Below the pieces are notes generated by a model. The model saw only the letters and a program-made list of their open reading frames with translations, was not told the origin of the DNA and made no database searches. A program made the translations under genes and the position numbers. A stretch of 64,000 nt of DNA from positions 160,006-224,005 of the forward strand of contig NZ_BGOW01000001.1 in the NCBI RefSeq assembly GCF_003851125.1. Reading direction: 5' to 3'. Positions 8,989 through 18,728 of this stretch are shown here, one piece after another (position 1 is the stretch's first letter; every line of letters starts with the position of its first letter). This stretch comes from Sulfuriferula multivorans (GTDB taxonomy: Bacteria; Pseudomonadota; Gammaproteobacteria; Burkholderiales; Sulfuriferulaceae).

Positions 8989-9330
8989 AAATGGCGCTTT
9001 AGAAATCAAATGAGCGGACGTTCAAAAATCACATTCCTATACAAGTAACTACAAGCGGCCCTTTCATTGCAAGCATCATGACGGGCGGGTATGTGTCGTA
9101 TTCTGCCGTTTATTAATATCGATTTCTGGCCTTGATCAGTCTTATAAGGCATAGGTATTACAAGCCATCCTGTCAGCAAGATGGGCGCTACCTTATGCAC
9201 GGGGTATCACCCGTTTCATTGCACATCAATCAATGACGATGGCATGATGCGCGTCAGTACCATTACAAAGAGTACTGGCAGGTGTCGGGTTGATAACTGG
9301 CAAAATGTCGGTTGGTTATAAAAAGGGGAT
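8989..9330. other. Intergenic stretch with one copy of a 40-bp repeated element
   Basis: No coding potential is convincing here. The stretch separates the modification island from the sulfotransferase gene and contains the element at 9214-9253 that recurs at 11528-11567. No terminator-like hairpin or clear promoter was found. Confidence 0.6.
9214..9253 (+). repeat. 40-bp dispersed element, copy 1
   Basis: This sequence matches 11528-11567 at 36 of 40 positions. Both begin TTTCATTGC and share ACGATGGCATGATG. A short inverted repeat CATCA...TGATG is present in both. This copy lies 78 bases before the sulfotransferase start. Confidence 0.75.
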
Positions 9331-10077
9331 ATGACCATGGCTCTTGAAATAATCGGCGCAGGGTTTGGGCGCACCGGCACATTGTCTGTTTATACCGCAC
9401 TTCAGCAGTTGGGTTTTCCGTGCTATCACATGTTCGAAGTACTGGAAAACAAGGAAAACAAATCGCACCTGGATTTTTGGCGCAAAGTCGCTAATTCCGC
9501 GCCGGGCGCTCAGCACGACTGGACACAGGTATTTTCAAAATATACCGCCGCGGTGGACAACCCGGCGTGCTGTGTATGGCGTGAACTGCTGGCTGCCTAT
9601 CCCGACGCCAGGGTGGTGCTGACCGTTCACCCTCGCGGTGCCGAAGCCTGGTATGAAAGCACGATGGACACCATCTATTTCACGGAAAAAATGTGGCAGT
9701 TCAAGGTATTGGAATTTGCTACGCCGTTCGGGCGAAAGTTTGGCGACATGTCCCGCAAGCTGATCTGGCAGCGCTCGCACAAGGGCACCATGGATGATCG
9801 TGACCAAGCCATCGCTCACTATCATCAGCACATCGCGGATGTAAAAGCCGCTGTTCCGGCCGATCGGCTGCTGGTGTTTTCCGCAGACCAGGGCTGGAAG
9901 CCACTTTGCGAGTTTCTGGATGTGCCAGCGCCCGAATCGGAGTTTCCCAATGTCAATGATCGCGCAGCCATTAAAAAGACCGTGCGCGATCTTACCAAAG
10001 GCGCCTATGTCATTCTTGGTGCGGGTTCGGTTGCATTGGCCGGTTTGATTTATGGGGCCGTCCATTTCTTTTCCTGA
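9331..10077 (+). CDS. Sulfotransferase family protein with C-terminal membrane anchor
   Basis: A 248-residue protein of the P-loop-like sulfotransferase superfamily. GAGFGRTGTLSVYTALQQLG at the N-terminus is the 5'-phosphosulfate-binding loop, and VLTVHPRGAEAWYES matches the 3'-phosphate-binding segment of this group (the usual R-D is R-G here). The last about 20 residues (VILGAGSVALAGLIYGAVHF) are hydrophobic and probably anchor the protein. The substrate is unknown. The start ATG is followed two codons later by another ATG; the first has GGGGAT just upstream. Confidence 0.82.
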   Translation: MTMALEIIGAGFGRTGTLSVYTALQQLGFPCYHMFEVLENKENKSHLDFWRKVANSAPGAQHDWTQVFSKYTAAVDNPACCVWRELLAAYPDARVVLTVHPRGAEAWYESTMDTIYFTEKMWQFKVLEFATPFGRKFGDMSRKLIWQRSHKGTMDDRDQAIAHYHQHIADVKAAVPADRLLVFSADQGWKPLCEFLDVPAPESEFPNVNDRAAIKKTVRDLTKGAYVILGAGSVALAGLIYGAVHFFS

Positions 10078-10182
10078 AAATCAAAGCATAGTGAGCCGTT
10101 CGGTTGTTCGCTCTACTCACTGAGACTGACCGCCTGCGGCGTCCAGTCCACCAACTCAAACGCGATATCTTTTCGGGGAAAC

Positions 10183-10638
10183 ATGGGTTCCATTACCGTT
10201 CGCCAAGCCATCTTGTCTGATCTTGAAGCGCTTGTGCCGCTTTTTGATGCTTATCGCCAATTCTACGGTCGCGCCAGCGATGTTCGCGCTGCGAGAGCGT
10301 TTTTATTGGCCCGCTTCGATCATGGCGAGTCCATTCTGTTCATCGCATTTGAAGACGGCATGCCTGTTGGTTTTACCCAGCTTTATCCCGGCTTCTCATC
10401 CATATCTCTCGCCCGAACATTCATACTCAATGATCTCTATGTTGATGAGCATGCACGCAGAAAAGGCGTGGCTGCAAAACTGATGTCCGCCGCCGTCGAT
10501 TTCGCCCGCGCACTGGGCGCTGTGCGCGTCTCGCTGTCAACCGCCACAACCAATGAAACTGCACAGACCCTTTATCAATCTGCAGGCTGGAAACGAGATG
10601 AACAGTTTCTGGTCTATCACATCAAGCTTTCAACCTGA
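10183..10638 (+). CDS. GNAT family N-acetyltransferase
   Basis: A 151-residue acetyl-CoA-dependent acyltransferase. ITVRQAILSDLEALVPLFDA is the usual N-terminal strand and helix. LNDLYVDEHARRKGVAAKLM is motif A with the R/Q-x-x-G-x-A acetyl-CoA loop, and ATTNETAQTLYQSAGWKRDE is motif B. The acceptor substrate cannot be inferred. It lies between a sulfotransferase and an SDR gene with modest spacing and no sign of an operon. Confidence 0.9.
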   Translation: MGSITVRQAILSDLEALVPLFDAYRQFYGRASDVRAARAFLLARFDHGESILFIAFEDGMPVGFTQLYPGFSSISLARTFILNDLYVDEHARRKGVAAKLMSAAVDFARALGAVRVSLSTATTNETAQTLYQSAGWKRDEQFLVYHIKLST

Positions 10639-10680
10639 GTTGGCAGCCGAGCAGGCTGCCTCGCGTTAAGGGAGACACAT

Positions 10681-11451
10681 ATGCCAGGCGAACTGAACAA
10701 AAAGGTTTTTGTTGCCGGTGCAGGAGGCGTTATCGGTCGCAGGCTTTGTCCGTTGCTGGTCCGCGACGGCTGGTCGGTGACCGGTACAACACGCTCGGCA
10801 GAGAAAGCATCGGCCCTGCGCGCCATGGGTGTAACGCCGGTGATTGTGGACGTGTTCGACGAGAAAGCATTGCTCGACATTGTCTGCGCAGCGCAGCCGG
10901 ATGTTGTGGTGCATCAACTGACCGACCTGCCTCCCGCACTCGACCCCACGAAGATGGCTGATGCGCTAATCCGCAACGCCCGTCTCCGTGAAGTCGGCAC
11001 GCGCAATCTGGTCGCCGCGGCGGTGGCTGCGGGAGCAAGGCGGATGGTCGCCCAAAGCCTTGCTTTTGTTTATGCGCCCGGCCCGACGCCCTACCGTGAA
11101 GATGCGCCGCTGAATCTGGATGACCCTGATTTCGGATTATCGGCTCGGGCCGTTGCCAGCCTCGAACAGCAGGTGCTCAGCGCTCCGTTCGAGGCCATTG
11201 TTCTCCGCTACGGGAAACTTTATGGGCCGGGGACTGGTTTCGACAAACCATCTAGTGGCGGGCCGTTGCATGTCGACGCCGCGGCTGACGCAGCACGGCG
11301 GGCGGTCATGAGCGGTGAGGCTGGTATCTACAATATTGCAGAGGATGACGGTACCGTTACCATCGATAAAGCGCGAGCAGCCCTAGGCTGGAACGCCGAC
11401 TTCCGTATCGGCGAATACAATCGCCAGGCAGACACTTCACCTGATCCATAA
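10681..11451 (+). CDS. NAD(P)-binding epimerase/dehydratase-like protein (atypical SDR)
   Basis: A 256-residue Rossmann-fold protein. VFVAGAGGVIGRRLCPLL is the dinucleotide-binding glycine loop, and VVDVFDEKALLDIV and HQLTDLP continue the pattern. The catalytic Y-x-x-x-K of classical SDRs is not obvious: the position after QSLAFVYAPG has no matching lysine, so it is likely an atypical or sensor-like member. The protein is shorter than the usual 300-320 residues. GGGAGA precedes the ATG. Confidence 0.75.
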   Translation: MPGELNKKVFVAGAGGVIGRRLCPLLVRDGWSVTGTTRSAEKASALRAMGVTPVIVDVFDEKALLDIVCAAQPDVVVHQLTDLPPALDPTKMADALIRNARLREVGTRNLVAAAVAAGARRMVAQSLAFVYAPGPTPYREDAPLNLDDPDFGLSARAVASLEQQVLSAPFEAIVLRYGKLYGPGTGFDKPSSGGPLHVDAAADAARRAVMSGEAGIYNIAEDDGTVTIDKARAALGWNADFRIGEYNRQADTSPDP

Positions 11452-11527
11452 TGCCTGTGGCAGGTCTGAATGTTGAATGCCCGATTCCCGAAAGCACGTC
11501 TGTCAACGACGGGCAGCGGGTGATTAA

Positions 11528-11567
11528 TTTCATTGCGCATCAATCGATTACGATGGCATGATGAGCG
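11528..11567 (+). repeat. 40-bp dispersed element, copy 2
   Basis: Second copy of the element at 9214-9253, with 4 differences. It lies 67 bases before the GGDEF gene start, a position similar to that of copy 1 ahead of the sulfotransferase gene, so a shared regulatory function is possible. Confidence 0.75.
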
Positions 11568-11634
11568 CCGTATCATTATAAAAATCCGGACGCAGGCATC
11601 CGGCAATCAACCGTTTTGCATTAACGGAGCACCA

Positions 11635-12264
11635 ATGACGACAGAACAGGATACTTGCCCCAATTGCGCCTCCCTGCGCCAGCAACTGTCTGAAAAAGAC
11701 CAGGCGATCCAGGCTTTACGCAACCAGATCGAAGAACTGTCCCGGCATGATCCACTGACCGGCGTGCTCAACCGGCGCAGCCTGACCGAGATGCTGGATG
11801 CGGAATTGCAGCGCTCGCTTCGAACCGGACATCCATTCAGTTTCGCAATCATCGATCTGGACCATTTCGGCGCAGCGAACGATCAATACGGTCACCTTGT
11901 TGGAGACACCATATTGAAAACAGTGGCCGATACAGCGATCAAGCTGCTGCGGACGGTAGACCGGTTTGGCCGTCTCGACAGTGATCAGTTCGGCATCGTG
12001 TTACCGGCCACCTGGCTGGATCAGGGCCTGATTGCCATGGGTCGGCTGAGCAACGCTGTGGCTGGGTGCGACTGGGCCGGCATCGCCCCGGGTCGGGCGG
12101 TGACATTTTCCGCCGGGATTACCACCAATGCGCCCAAGGACACTTCCGAGCTGATCGTCAGGCGTGCCGAAAAGGCGCTCGCCCAGGCAAAACAGGAAGG
12201 CAGAAACCGCACCGTGCAGATCGAGGAAGCGCTGCCGGATTTTCCGCCGATGGATTTGGCGTAG
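11635..12264 (+). CDS. Degenerate GGDEF-domain protein
   Basis: A 209-residue cytosolic protein. It has a short N-terminal helix with a CPNC pair and a coiled-coil-like stretch (residues 12-36), followed by a GGDEF-type fold from SRHDPLTGVLNRRSL. The metal-binding segment IIDLDHFGAANDQYGH is well kept, but the active-site signature GGDEF reads DSDQF (115-119). Diguanylate cyclase activity is therefore doubtful, and a c-di-GMP- or GTP-sensing role is possible. No EAL domain or sensor domain is attached. The start at 11635 has GGAG upstream. Confidence 0.82.
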   Translation: MTTEQDTCPNCASLRQQLSEKDQAIQALRNQIEELSRHDPLTGVLNRRSLTEMLDAELQRSLRTGHPFSFAIIDLDHFGAANDQYGHLVGDTILKTVADTAIKLLRTVDRFGRLDSDQFGIVLPATWLDQGLIAMGRLSNAVAGCDWAGIAPGRAVTFSAGITTNAPKDTSELIVRRAEKALAQAKQEGRNRTVQIEEALPDFPPMDLA

Positions 12265-12322
12265 CGCACAGCACGACTGTGCCAGCCAGCGCAGACCCGG
12301 CGCCTCTCCCAGAACGAGGCAC

Positions 12323-13354
12323 TTAGTACGTATGCGCGTGGTCCGGGTCAACCTTGCCGCGAAACACCACATACTGGTAGATGTTGTAGGTCATCATCAC
12401 CGGGATCAGCATGCCGATGCCGACCAGCATGAACACCAGCGTATTGTTCGGGGCAGCGGCCTCATCGATGGTGACGTAGCCGGGAATGATGTAGGGGAAC
12501 CAGGTCGCCGCCAGGCCGATAAACGAGAACAGGAAGATCAGCGTGGTCCATACGAAGGGCGCAACTTCGTAACGCTTTTTCAACGCGCGCAGCAGCATGA
12601 TGAAGCTGGAAAACGCGGCCAGCGGCAACAGCGCGAAGTAATACACGTTGGGCACGCTGAACCAGCGCGTGTAAATCTGCGGATACTGCATCGGCGTCCA
12701 CACTGTCACCACGGCTGCCGTCACGATCATTGCGAGCGCCAGCAGGTGGCCGCGCTCGAAGCACGCGTCCTGCATCATGCCGCGCGATTTCATGATGATG
12801 TAGGTGGAGCCGAGCATGGCGTATCCGGCCACCACGCCGATGGCGACAAACACGCTGAACGGCGACAGCCAGTCCATCGCGCCGCCGACGAAATGACCAT
12901 TCACCACCGCCACGCCATTGAGCAGCCCGCCCAGCGCGAAGCCTTGCGCCACAGCGGCGACCAGACTGCCGAGCCCGAACGTGAAACTCCAGAGCGGCTT
13001 GTTGGTCGACAGTTCGTGGAATTCGAACGACACACCGCGCAGCATGAAGCCCAGCAGCATGACGATGACCGGGATGTACAGCCCGTGCAATACCGTGCCA
13101 TATACCAGCGGAAACGCGCCGAACAGCGTGCCGCCGATCACCACCAGCCAAGTTTCGTTGGCGTCCCAGATGCTGCCCAGGCTGGACATCATGGCCGCGC
13201 GGCGCGGCTCGTCGCCGACGAACAGCGAAAGCACGCCGACGCCGAGGTCGAAGCCGTCGAGCACCACGTAAATCACCATGAACAGGCCGATGATGAGAAA
13301 CCAGATGGTCGCCAGCAGGTGGTGGGTAGAATCGAGTGCGGCAGCTTCCATCAA
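12323..13354 (-). CDS. cydB: Cytochrome bd-type quinol oxidase subunit II
   Basis: A 343-residue integral membrane protein with about eight hydrophobic helices. IWFLIIGLFMVIYVVLDGFD and the following DLGVGVL are the CydB N-terminal signature, and WDANETWLVVIGG is conserved around the subunit interface. The start overlaps the stop of the upstream subunit I gene in ATGA, so the two are translationally coupled. With the short subunit I, this pair looks like the cyanide-insensitive (CIO) subtype. No small CydX-like ORF was recognised downstream. Confidence 0.95.
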   Translation of the reverse strand: MMEAAALDSTHHLLATIWFLIIGLFMVIYVVLDGFDLGVGVLSLFVGDEPRRAAMMSSLGSIWDANETWLVVIGGTLFGAFPLVYGTVLHGLYIPVIVMLLGFMLRGVSFEFHELSTNKPLWSFTFGLGSLVAAVAQGFALGGLLNGVAVVNGHFVGGAMDWLSPFSVFVAIGVVAGYAMLGSTYIIMKSRGMMQDACFERGHLLALAMIVTAAVVTVWTPMQYPQIYTRWFSVPNVYYFALLPLAAFSSFIMLLRALKKRYEVAPFVWTTLIFLFSFIGLAATWFPYIIPGYVTIDEAAAPNNTLVFMLVGIGMLIPVMMTYNIYQYVVFRGKVDPDHAHTY

Positions 13355-14769
13355 TGGCTTCCTTGTGCAACGGCAGGCTGAAAGTGAATACCGGTGTGAC
13401 GCGCCGGCGGATGGGGCGGGTCTTCAAACACCGGCCCTTTGCGCAGCACGCCGCGCATGAACACCAGTGCCGCAACGCCGATCACGCTGTAAAACACGAC
13501 GTACGACAGCAGCGACCACTGCAGCACCGCGACCGGCACGTTACCCACGCCGTGCGAAGTGCGCATCATGCCGTACACAATCCACGGTTGCCGCCCCACT
13601 TCACGCACCAGCCAGCCCGCCTCGATGGCGATGTACGCCGCCGGTATGGTCAGCAGCCAGCCGCGCAGCAGCCACTTGTTCCTGCTCACGCTGGCAGCCA
13701 GCATCTGCGCCTTGCGCCGCCACAGCATCCACAGCGTCACCACGGCCATGAAGGCAATGAACACGCCGGTCACCAGCATCACGCGGAAACTGTAAAACGG
13801 GATCAGCACCGGTGGCTGGTCAGCCGGTTTGAAATCGCTTAATCCCTGCACCTGGCCGGTGAGCGAGTGCGTGACAATCAGGCTGGTCACGTCCGGCACG
13901 GTGATCTCCCAATCGTTTTTCTGCGCCGCCTGATTGGGTAGCGCAGCAATCGCCCAGGATGCGCCCTCGCCCGGTTTGTTGGTATGCCACAGCGCTTCGA
14001 TGGCCGCCAGTTTGGCCGGTTGCGTCTGCGCCAGCGCGCCGCCGGCCGAATCGCCAATCAAGATTTGCAGCGGCGCCACTGCCGCCAGGGCAATCACCGC
14101 CCATTTGAACGACGGCAGGAAGAACTCGCGGTGGCGCTGCTTCAATAGATAATAAGCACTCACGCCCGCGATCACCACCAGCGAAATCTCGATGCACGCC
14201 ATGAACATGTGACTAAAGCCGTGCGCCAGATCGGGATTGAAAACCGCGTCGAAGTAACTGGTAATGGCGAACTTGCCATGCTGCATCGTTACCCCGGCGG
14301 GGGTCTGCATCCACGAATTGGCGACCATGATCCAGAATGCCGACAGCGTGCTGCCGAATGCCACCATGCCGGTGGCAAACAGATGCATGCCCGGGCTGAC
14401 GCGCTTCCAGCCGAACAGCATGATGCCGAGGAAACCCGCCTCGAGCATGAACGCCATGGCGGTTTCAAAGCCCAGAATATTGCCGAAAAAGTCGCCGCTG
14501 GCGATGGAGAACGGTCCCCAGTTGGTGCCGAAGGAAAACTCCATCGGCAGGCCGCTGATCACGCCGACGCCGAAGTTGATCAGGAAGATTTTGGTCCAGA
14601 ACCGCGCCTGCTGGTAATAGAATCCCTTGCGCGTCTTGACCCAGGCGGCTTCCAGCGCGAACAGGATCAGCGCCAGACCGATGGTCAGCGGCGGCCATAG
14701 AATATGGAACAAGGCGATGAAGCCGAATTGCGCGCGCGAGAGAAACTCGGGGTTGTGTAACAGATCCAT
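13351..14769 (-). CDS. cydA: Cytochrome bd-type quinol oxidase subunit I, CIO-like
   Basis: A 472-residue membrane subunit binding the heme groups. MDLLHNPEFLSRAQFGFIAL precedes a heme-ligand His at position 22; the GRQPWIVYGMMRTS motif follows the quinol-loop region. The length is close to CioA proteins (about 490) rather than E. coli CydA (522), consistent with a short Q-loop. I chose 14769 as the start because GAGGA lies just upstream and the alternative 14811 start adds a poor tail. It forms an operon with cydB. Confidence 0.94.
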   Translation of the reverse strand: MDLLHNPEFLSRAQFGFIALFHILWPPLTIGLALILFALEAAWVKTRKGFYYQQARFWTKIFLINFGVGVISGLPMEFSFGTNWGPFSIASGDFFGNILGFETAMAFMLEAGFLGIMLFGWKRVSPGMHLFATGMVAFGSTLSAFWIMVANSWMQTPAGVTMQHGKFAITSYFDAVFNPDLAHGFSHMFMACIEISLVVIAGVSAYYLLKQRHREFFLPSFKWAVIALAAVAPLQILIGDSAGGALAQTQPAKLAAIEALWHTNKPGEGASWAIAALPNQAAQKNDWEITVPDVTSLIVTHSLTGQVQGLSDFKPADQPPVLIPFYSFRVMLVTGVFIAFMAVVTLWMLWRRKAQMLAASVSRNKWLLRGWLLTIPAAYIAIEAGWLVREVGRQPWIVYGMMRTSHGVGNVPVAVLQWSLLSYVVFYSVIGVAALVFMRGVLRKGPVFEDPPHPPARHTGIHFQPAVAQGSH

Positions 14770-14934
14770 GGGGAAATCCTCAACCAGCAATAGCAGTGTC
14801 GTAAAACCCAAAATATCAGTTTATAAGCAATTACTGATTTATTAGGCTGCTGGTAAGGCATATCTGCTGCTGATTTGTTCCCGGTGCGCGGGATTTATTA
14901 AACCGATATTTCTATTTCATGCCCTGTGCGGCTT

Positions 14935-15984
14935 TTAATCCACACTGCCTGCGAACGTCCACCGCACATTTTCTCCCGCCCGCAACGGCACCAGGCTGTA
15001 TTCGCCCAACCCCTGCATGGCTGGCACCGCCCAGGTTTCACGCTTTAGCGTAACGCGTGAACTATTGCGCGGCAGGCCGTAGAAATCCGCGCCGAACTGG
15101 CTGGCGAAGCCTTCGAGTCTGTCCAGCTTGCCCACCGCATCGAAAGCTTCGGCATACAGTTCCAGCGCGGCATGCGCCGTATAGATACCTGCGCAACCGC
15201 AGGCGGATTCCTTAACGCCCACCGGGTGCGGGGCGCTATCGGTGCCGAGAAAAAATTTCGGGCTGCCACTGGTGGCGGCGGCGATCAAGGCCTGGCGATG
15301 CTGTTCGCGCTTCAATATGGGCAGGCAGAAGTAATGCGGCCGGATGCCGCCCTGGAACATGGCGTTACGGTTGTACAGCAGGTGGTGCGCAGTGATTGTG
15401 GCGGCCACGTTGGCGGGTGCGGCGTTTACAAACTCGACGCCTTGTTGTGTGGTGAGATGCTCCAGCACGATGCGCAGGGCGGGGAATTTTCGCGTCAGCG
15501 GGATCAGATGGCGTTCGATGAATACCGCCTCGCGGTCGAACACGTCGACGCAGGCATCGGTGACTTCACCGTGCAGCAGCAGCGGTACACCGAGGCGTTC
15601 CATCTCGGCAAACACTGCATCGCAGCGGGACAGATCGGTCACGCCCATGTCTGAATTGGTGGTGGCACCCGCCGGGTAATATTTCACGGCGTGGACGAAG
15701 CCGCTGGCCTGGGCGCGGGCAATCTCGCCGGGATCAGTGTTGTCGGTGAGATAGAGCGTCATCAGCGGCTGGAAATCCGACCCGGCAGGCAGGGCCGCCA
15801 GGATGCGCTTGCGGTAGGCGCGCGCCTCTTCCACGCTGCGCACCGGCGGCTTGAGATTGGGCATGACGATGGCTCGGGCAAAGCGCTTTGCGGTGTCGGG
15901 CAATACCGATTGCATGGCGGCACCGTCGCGCAGATGCAGGTGCCAGTCGTCGGGGCGGGTGAGGATAAGTGTGTCCATGTGCAT
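14935..15984 (-). CDS. pyrC: Dihydroorotase
   Basis: A 349-residue zinc enzyme converting carbamoyl-aspartate to dihydroorotate in pyrimidine synthesis. The metal-binding HLHLRDG occurs at the N-terminus, the carboxylated lysine lies in [16 protein letters not shown], and further ligands lie in LLHGEVTD and [18 protein letters not shown] holds the catalytic aspartate. Length and motifs fit the class II E. coli PyrC type. M3 (MDTLIL) is an alternative start two codons in. Confidence 0.96.
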   Translation of the reverse strand: MHMDTLILTRPDDWHLHLRDGAAMQSVLPDTAKRFARAIVMPNLKPPVRSVEEARAYRKRILAALPAGSDFQPLMTLYLTDNTDPGEIARAQASGFVHAVKYYPAGATTNSDMGVTDLSRCDAVFAEMERLGVPLLLHGEVTDACVDVFDREAVFIERHLIPLTRKFPALRIVLEHLTTQQGVEFVNAAPANVAATITAHHLLYNRNAMFQGGIRPHYFCLPILKREQHRQALIAAATSGSPKFFLGTDSAPHPVGVKESACGCAGIYTAHAALELYAEAFDAVGKLDRLEGFASQFGADFYGLPRNSSRVTLKRETWAVPAMQGLGEYSLVPLRAGENVRWTFAGSVD

Positions 15985-16006
15985 TCATTCCTGTGAAAAC
16001 ATATTA

Positions 16007-16050
16007 GCCACAGAGGGCACAGAGAAAAATCGCTCCGCGGTCTCTGTGGC
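16007..16050. repeat. Short palindromic element of ACAGAG units
   Basis: GCCACAGAG (16007-16015) is the inverse complement of CTCTGTGGC (16042-16050), and the left arm is followed by a second CACAGAG unit. The element lies between pyrC and rsmI. It is a compact version of the longer inverted repeat at 17363-17532. It also contains a CCGCGG site. Confidence 0.75.
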
Positions 16051-16066
16051 CAGGGTTATGGATTTT

Positions 16067-16927
16067 TCATTCGTGGCCTGCCGAGGCATCGCGCATTTGC
16101 AAAGCCAGCTCGTAGGCGGCATTTTTCTTCTGGCCGGTGAGTCTGGCAGCCAGTTGCGCCGCCTGTTTCACCGGCAGTTCTTCCAGCAGCACGGCCAGCG
16201 TGTCGTGCAGGTGCAGTGCGTCTTCATCCGCATCGGCCACGGGTGCGCCTTCCACGATCAGCACGAATTCGCCTTTTTGGCGGTTGGGGTCGGCTGCCAG
16301 CCAGTCCTGCGCCTCACCCAGCGGCAAGCTGTGAATGGATTCGAACAGCTTGGTCAGCTCGCGCGCCAGAGTCACGCGCCGCGTGCCGCCCAGAGTTTCT
16401 GCCAGATCCACCACGCAGTCGAGAATGCGATGCGGGGCTTCGTAGAACACCAGCACATACGGCAGGCGGGCAAGGGCAGCCAAGGCATTGCGTCGTGCCG
16501 AGGATTTGGCCGGCAGAAATCCGTAAAACAGCCAGTGCGGCGCAACCACCCCGGCTGCCGATAGCGCACAGATCACCGCACTCGCGCCCGGCACCGGCAC
16601 TACCGTAATTCCCGCCGCGTGCGCCGCCGCCACCAGCAATGTACCGGGATCGCTGATCGCCGGGGTGCCTGCATCCGTCACCAACGCCACGTTCTTGCCG
16701 GTCTGCATGTCCGTTACCAGACGCGCGCTGATCTGCTGCTCATTGTGTTCATGCAGCGCGACAAAACGCGCCTGAATACCCAGCCGGGTAAGCAACTGGC
16801 CGCTGTGGCGGGTATCTTCTGCCGCGACCAGGTCAACCGACCGCAACACCTCCAGCGCACGCTGGGTAATGTCACCCAGATTACCGATGGGGGTTGCCAC
16901 CACATATAATGTCCCGCATGTATGCAT
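16067..16927 (-). CDS. rsmI: 16S rRNA (cytidine-1402 2'-O) methyltransferase
   Basis: A 286-residue S-adenosylmethionine-dependent enzyme that methylates the ribose of C1402 in 16S r[19 protein letters not shown] is the family N-terminus, and [23 protein letters not shown] and PVPGASAV are the conserved tetrapyrrole-methylase-fold loops. YEAPHRI and GEFVLIVEG lie further on. It is divergent from yraN, as in many proteobacteria (E. coli yraL-yraN region). Confidence 0.96.
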   Translation of the reverse strand: MHTCGTLYVVATPIGNLGDITQRALEVLRSVDLVAAEDTRHSGQLLTRLGIQARFVALHEHNEQQISARLVTDMQTGKNVALVTDAGTPAISDPGTLLVAAAHAAGITVVPVPGASAVICALSAAGVVAPHWLFYGFLPAKSSARRNALAALARLPYVLVFYEAPHRILDCVVDLAETLGGTRRVTLARELTKLFESIHSLPLGEAQDWLAADPNRQKGEFVLIVEGAPVADADEDALHLHDTLAVLLEELPVKQAAQLAARLTGQKKNAAYELALQMRDASAGHE

Positions 16928-16988
16928 GTTTACCGCCGCTGACCAATCCCGCTATTGTCGCCGCCACAGCCTGCCGGAGCAAATCCTG

Positions 16989-17324
16989 ATGCCGGCCAGC
17001 GGGCTGCAGGCCGAACAGGCGGCGGCTGCGTATCTGATCCGGCACGGGCTGGTGCTGGTGGAAAAAAACTATCGCTGCCGCTTTGGTGAAATCGATCTGA
17101 TCATGCGCGCCGGTGCCACACTGGTCTTCGTGGAAGTACGCAGCCGCCGCTCGCGCGCTTTCGGTGGCGCGGGCGCCAGTATCGATGCGACCAAGCAGCG
17201 CAAACTCATCGCCGCCGCGCAACACTATCTGGGCCAACTCGGAAAACCCCCGCCATGCCGGTTTGACGCGCTGCTGTTTGAAGGCGAAGAGATCGAATGG
17301 ATACCCGACGCCTTCGGTGCATAG
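16989..17324 (+). CDS. yraN: YraN/UPF0102 family endonuclease-like protein
   Basis: A 111-residue protein with a PD-(D/E)xK-like fold. AAAAYLIRHGLVLVEKNYRC is followed by RFGEIDLIMRAG and LVFVEVRSRR, giving the E...D...ExR/K arrangement of the family. The molecular role is unknown. I chose the ATG at 16989, which has GGAG upstream and begins where homology begins; ATG at 16926 would add an unlikely tail. The rsmI-yraN-diaA-BON lipoprotein order matches the classical neighbourhood. Confidence 0.9.
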   Translation: MPASGLQAEQAAAAYLIRHGLVLVEKNYRCRFGEIDLIMRAGATLVFVEVRSRRSRAFGGAGASIDATKQRKLIAAAQHYLGQLGKPPPCRFDALLFEGEEIEWIPDAFGA

Positions 17325-17362
17325 TGCATGGCGTGTGTCATAATCCTGAAAAACATCAGTTC

Positions 17363-17532
17363 GCCACAGAGAACACAGAGTTCACAGAGGCAACGCGATT
17401 CGCAGGGATGGGCGATTCGCCGCCCAACTCGCAAAACAATTGGTTGCCGTGAATATTGGCTTCACCCATCAGGTGAACCGGAAAAATAGGTGGAATCCGC
17501 TTCATCTCCGTGTTCTCTGTGTTCTCTGTGGC
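17363..17532. repeat. 170-bp inverted-repeat element (ACAGAGA units)
   Basis: The arms 17363-17389 and 17506-17532 are inverse complements over about 27 bases with about 3 mismatches. Each arm is built from tandem CACAGAGAA-like units and ends in GCCACAGAG. The 115 bases between the arms have no coding potential. It is inserted between yraN and diaA and resembles a MITE or a palindromic intergenic repeat. Confidence 0.8.
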
Positions 17533-17560
17533 TTGAATCGCGGGTTTTAGGATAATTTAG

Positions 17561-18153
<593 letters not shown>

Positions 18154-18154
<1 letters not shown>

Positions 18155-18723
18155 TGCGTACTACATTGATTGTTGCCGCACTGGGTTTGGCACTATTGCA
18201 ATTGCAGGGTTGCGTGCCGCTGGTCGCAACCGGCGTCGGCGCCGGCGCGTTGATGGCGGCAGACCGCCGCAGCTCCGCCGCCTACATCGAAGACCAGGAA
18301 ATCGAATTGCGTGCCGGCAGCCGCATCGGCGAGGCCTATCCAAAAGACACACATGTCAATGTCACCAGCTTTAACCACGACGTGCTGCTTACCGGCGAAG
18401 TGCCGACTGCCGAAGCTCAGCAAAAAATCACCGACATCGCTCAGGGCGTGGGTAATGTACGCAAGGTATACAACCAGACCGTGGTGGGCCCGGTGTCGCT
18501 GTTCTCCTCGCGCAGCAACGACGCCTACATCACTACCAAGGTCAAAGCGCGCTTTCTCGACGCCAAACGTTTCCAGGTCAACTACGTCAAAGTGGTCACT
18601 GAAGACGGCGTGGTGTATCTGATGGGCCTGGTCACTCAACAAGAAGCGGATGACGCCGCGCAACTCGCCAGCACCACCAGCGGGGTGAAGAAAGTGGTCA
18701 AAATGTTCCAGATCGTTCAGTAA
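18154..18723 (+). CDS. BON-domain outer-membrane lipoprotein, DolP-like
   Basis: A 189-residue lipoprotein. The signal peptide ends in the lipobox LQLQGC. Two BON domains follow (about residues 45-115 and 125-189), with DTHVNVTSFNHDVLLTGEVP and VVTEDGVVYLMGLV as the strand signatures. E. coli DolP (YraP) supports outer-membrane integrity and sits in the same yraN-diaA context. I chose 18154 because of TAGGAG upstream and the overlap with the diaA-type stop. Confidence 0.88.
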
Positions 18724-18728
18724 TCGCG

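Noticed and set aside
9241..9257. Sigma-54-like TGGCA sequence in the 40-bp element
   Set aside because: The GG/GC spacing fits copy 2 only loosely and fails in copy 1, so no sigma-54 promoter is claimed.
12164..13381. Long plus-strand frame opposite cydB
   Set aside because: It is His/Arg/Asp/Gln-rich, typical of the antisense of a hydrophobic high-GC membrane gene, and cydB is unambiguous.
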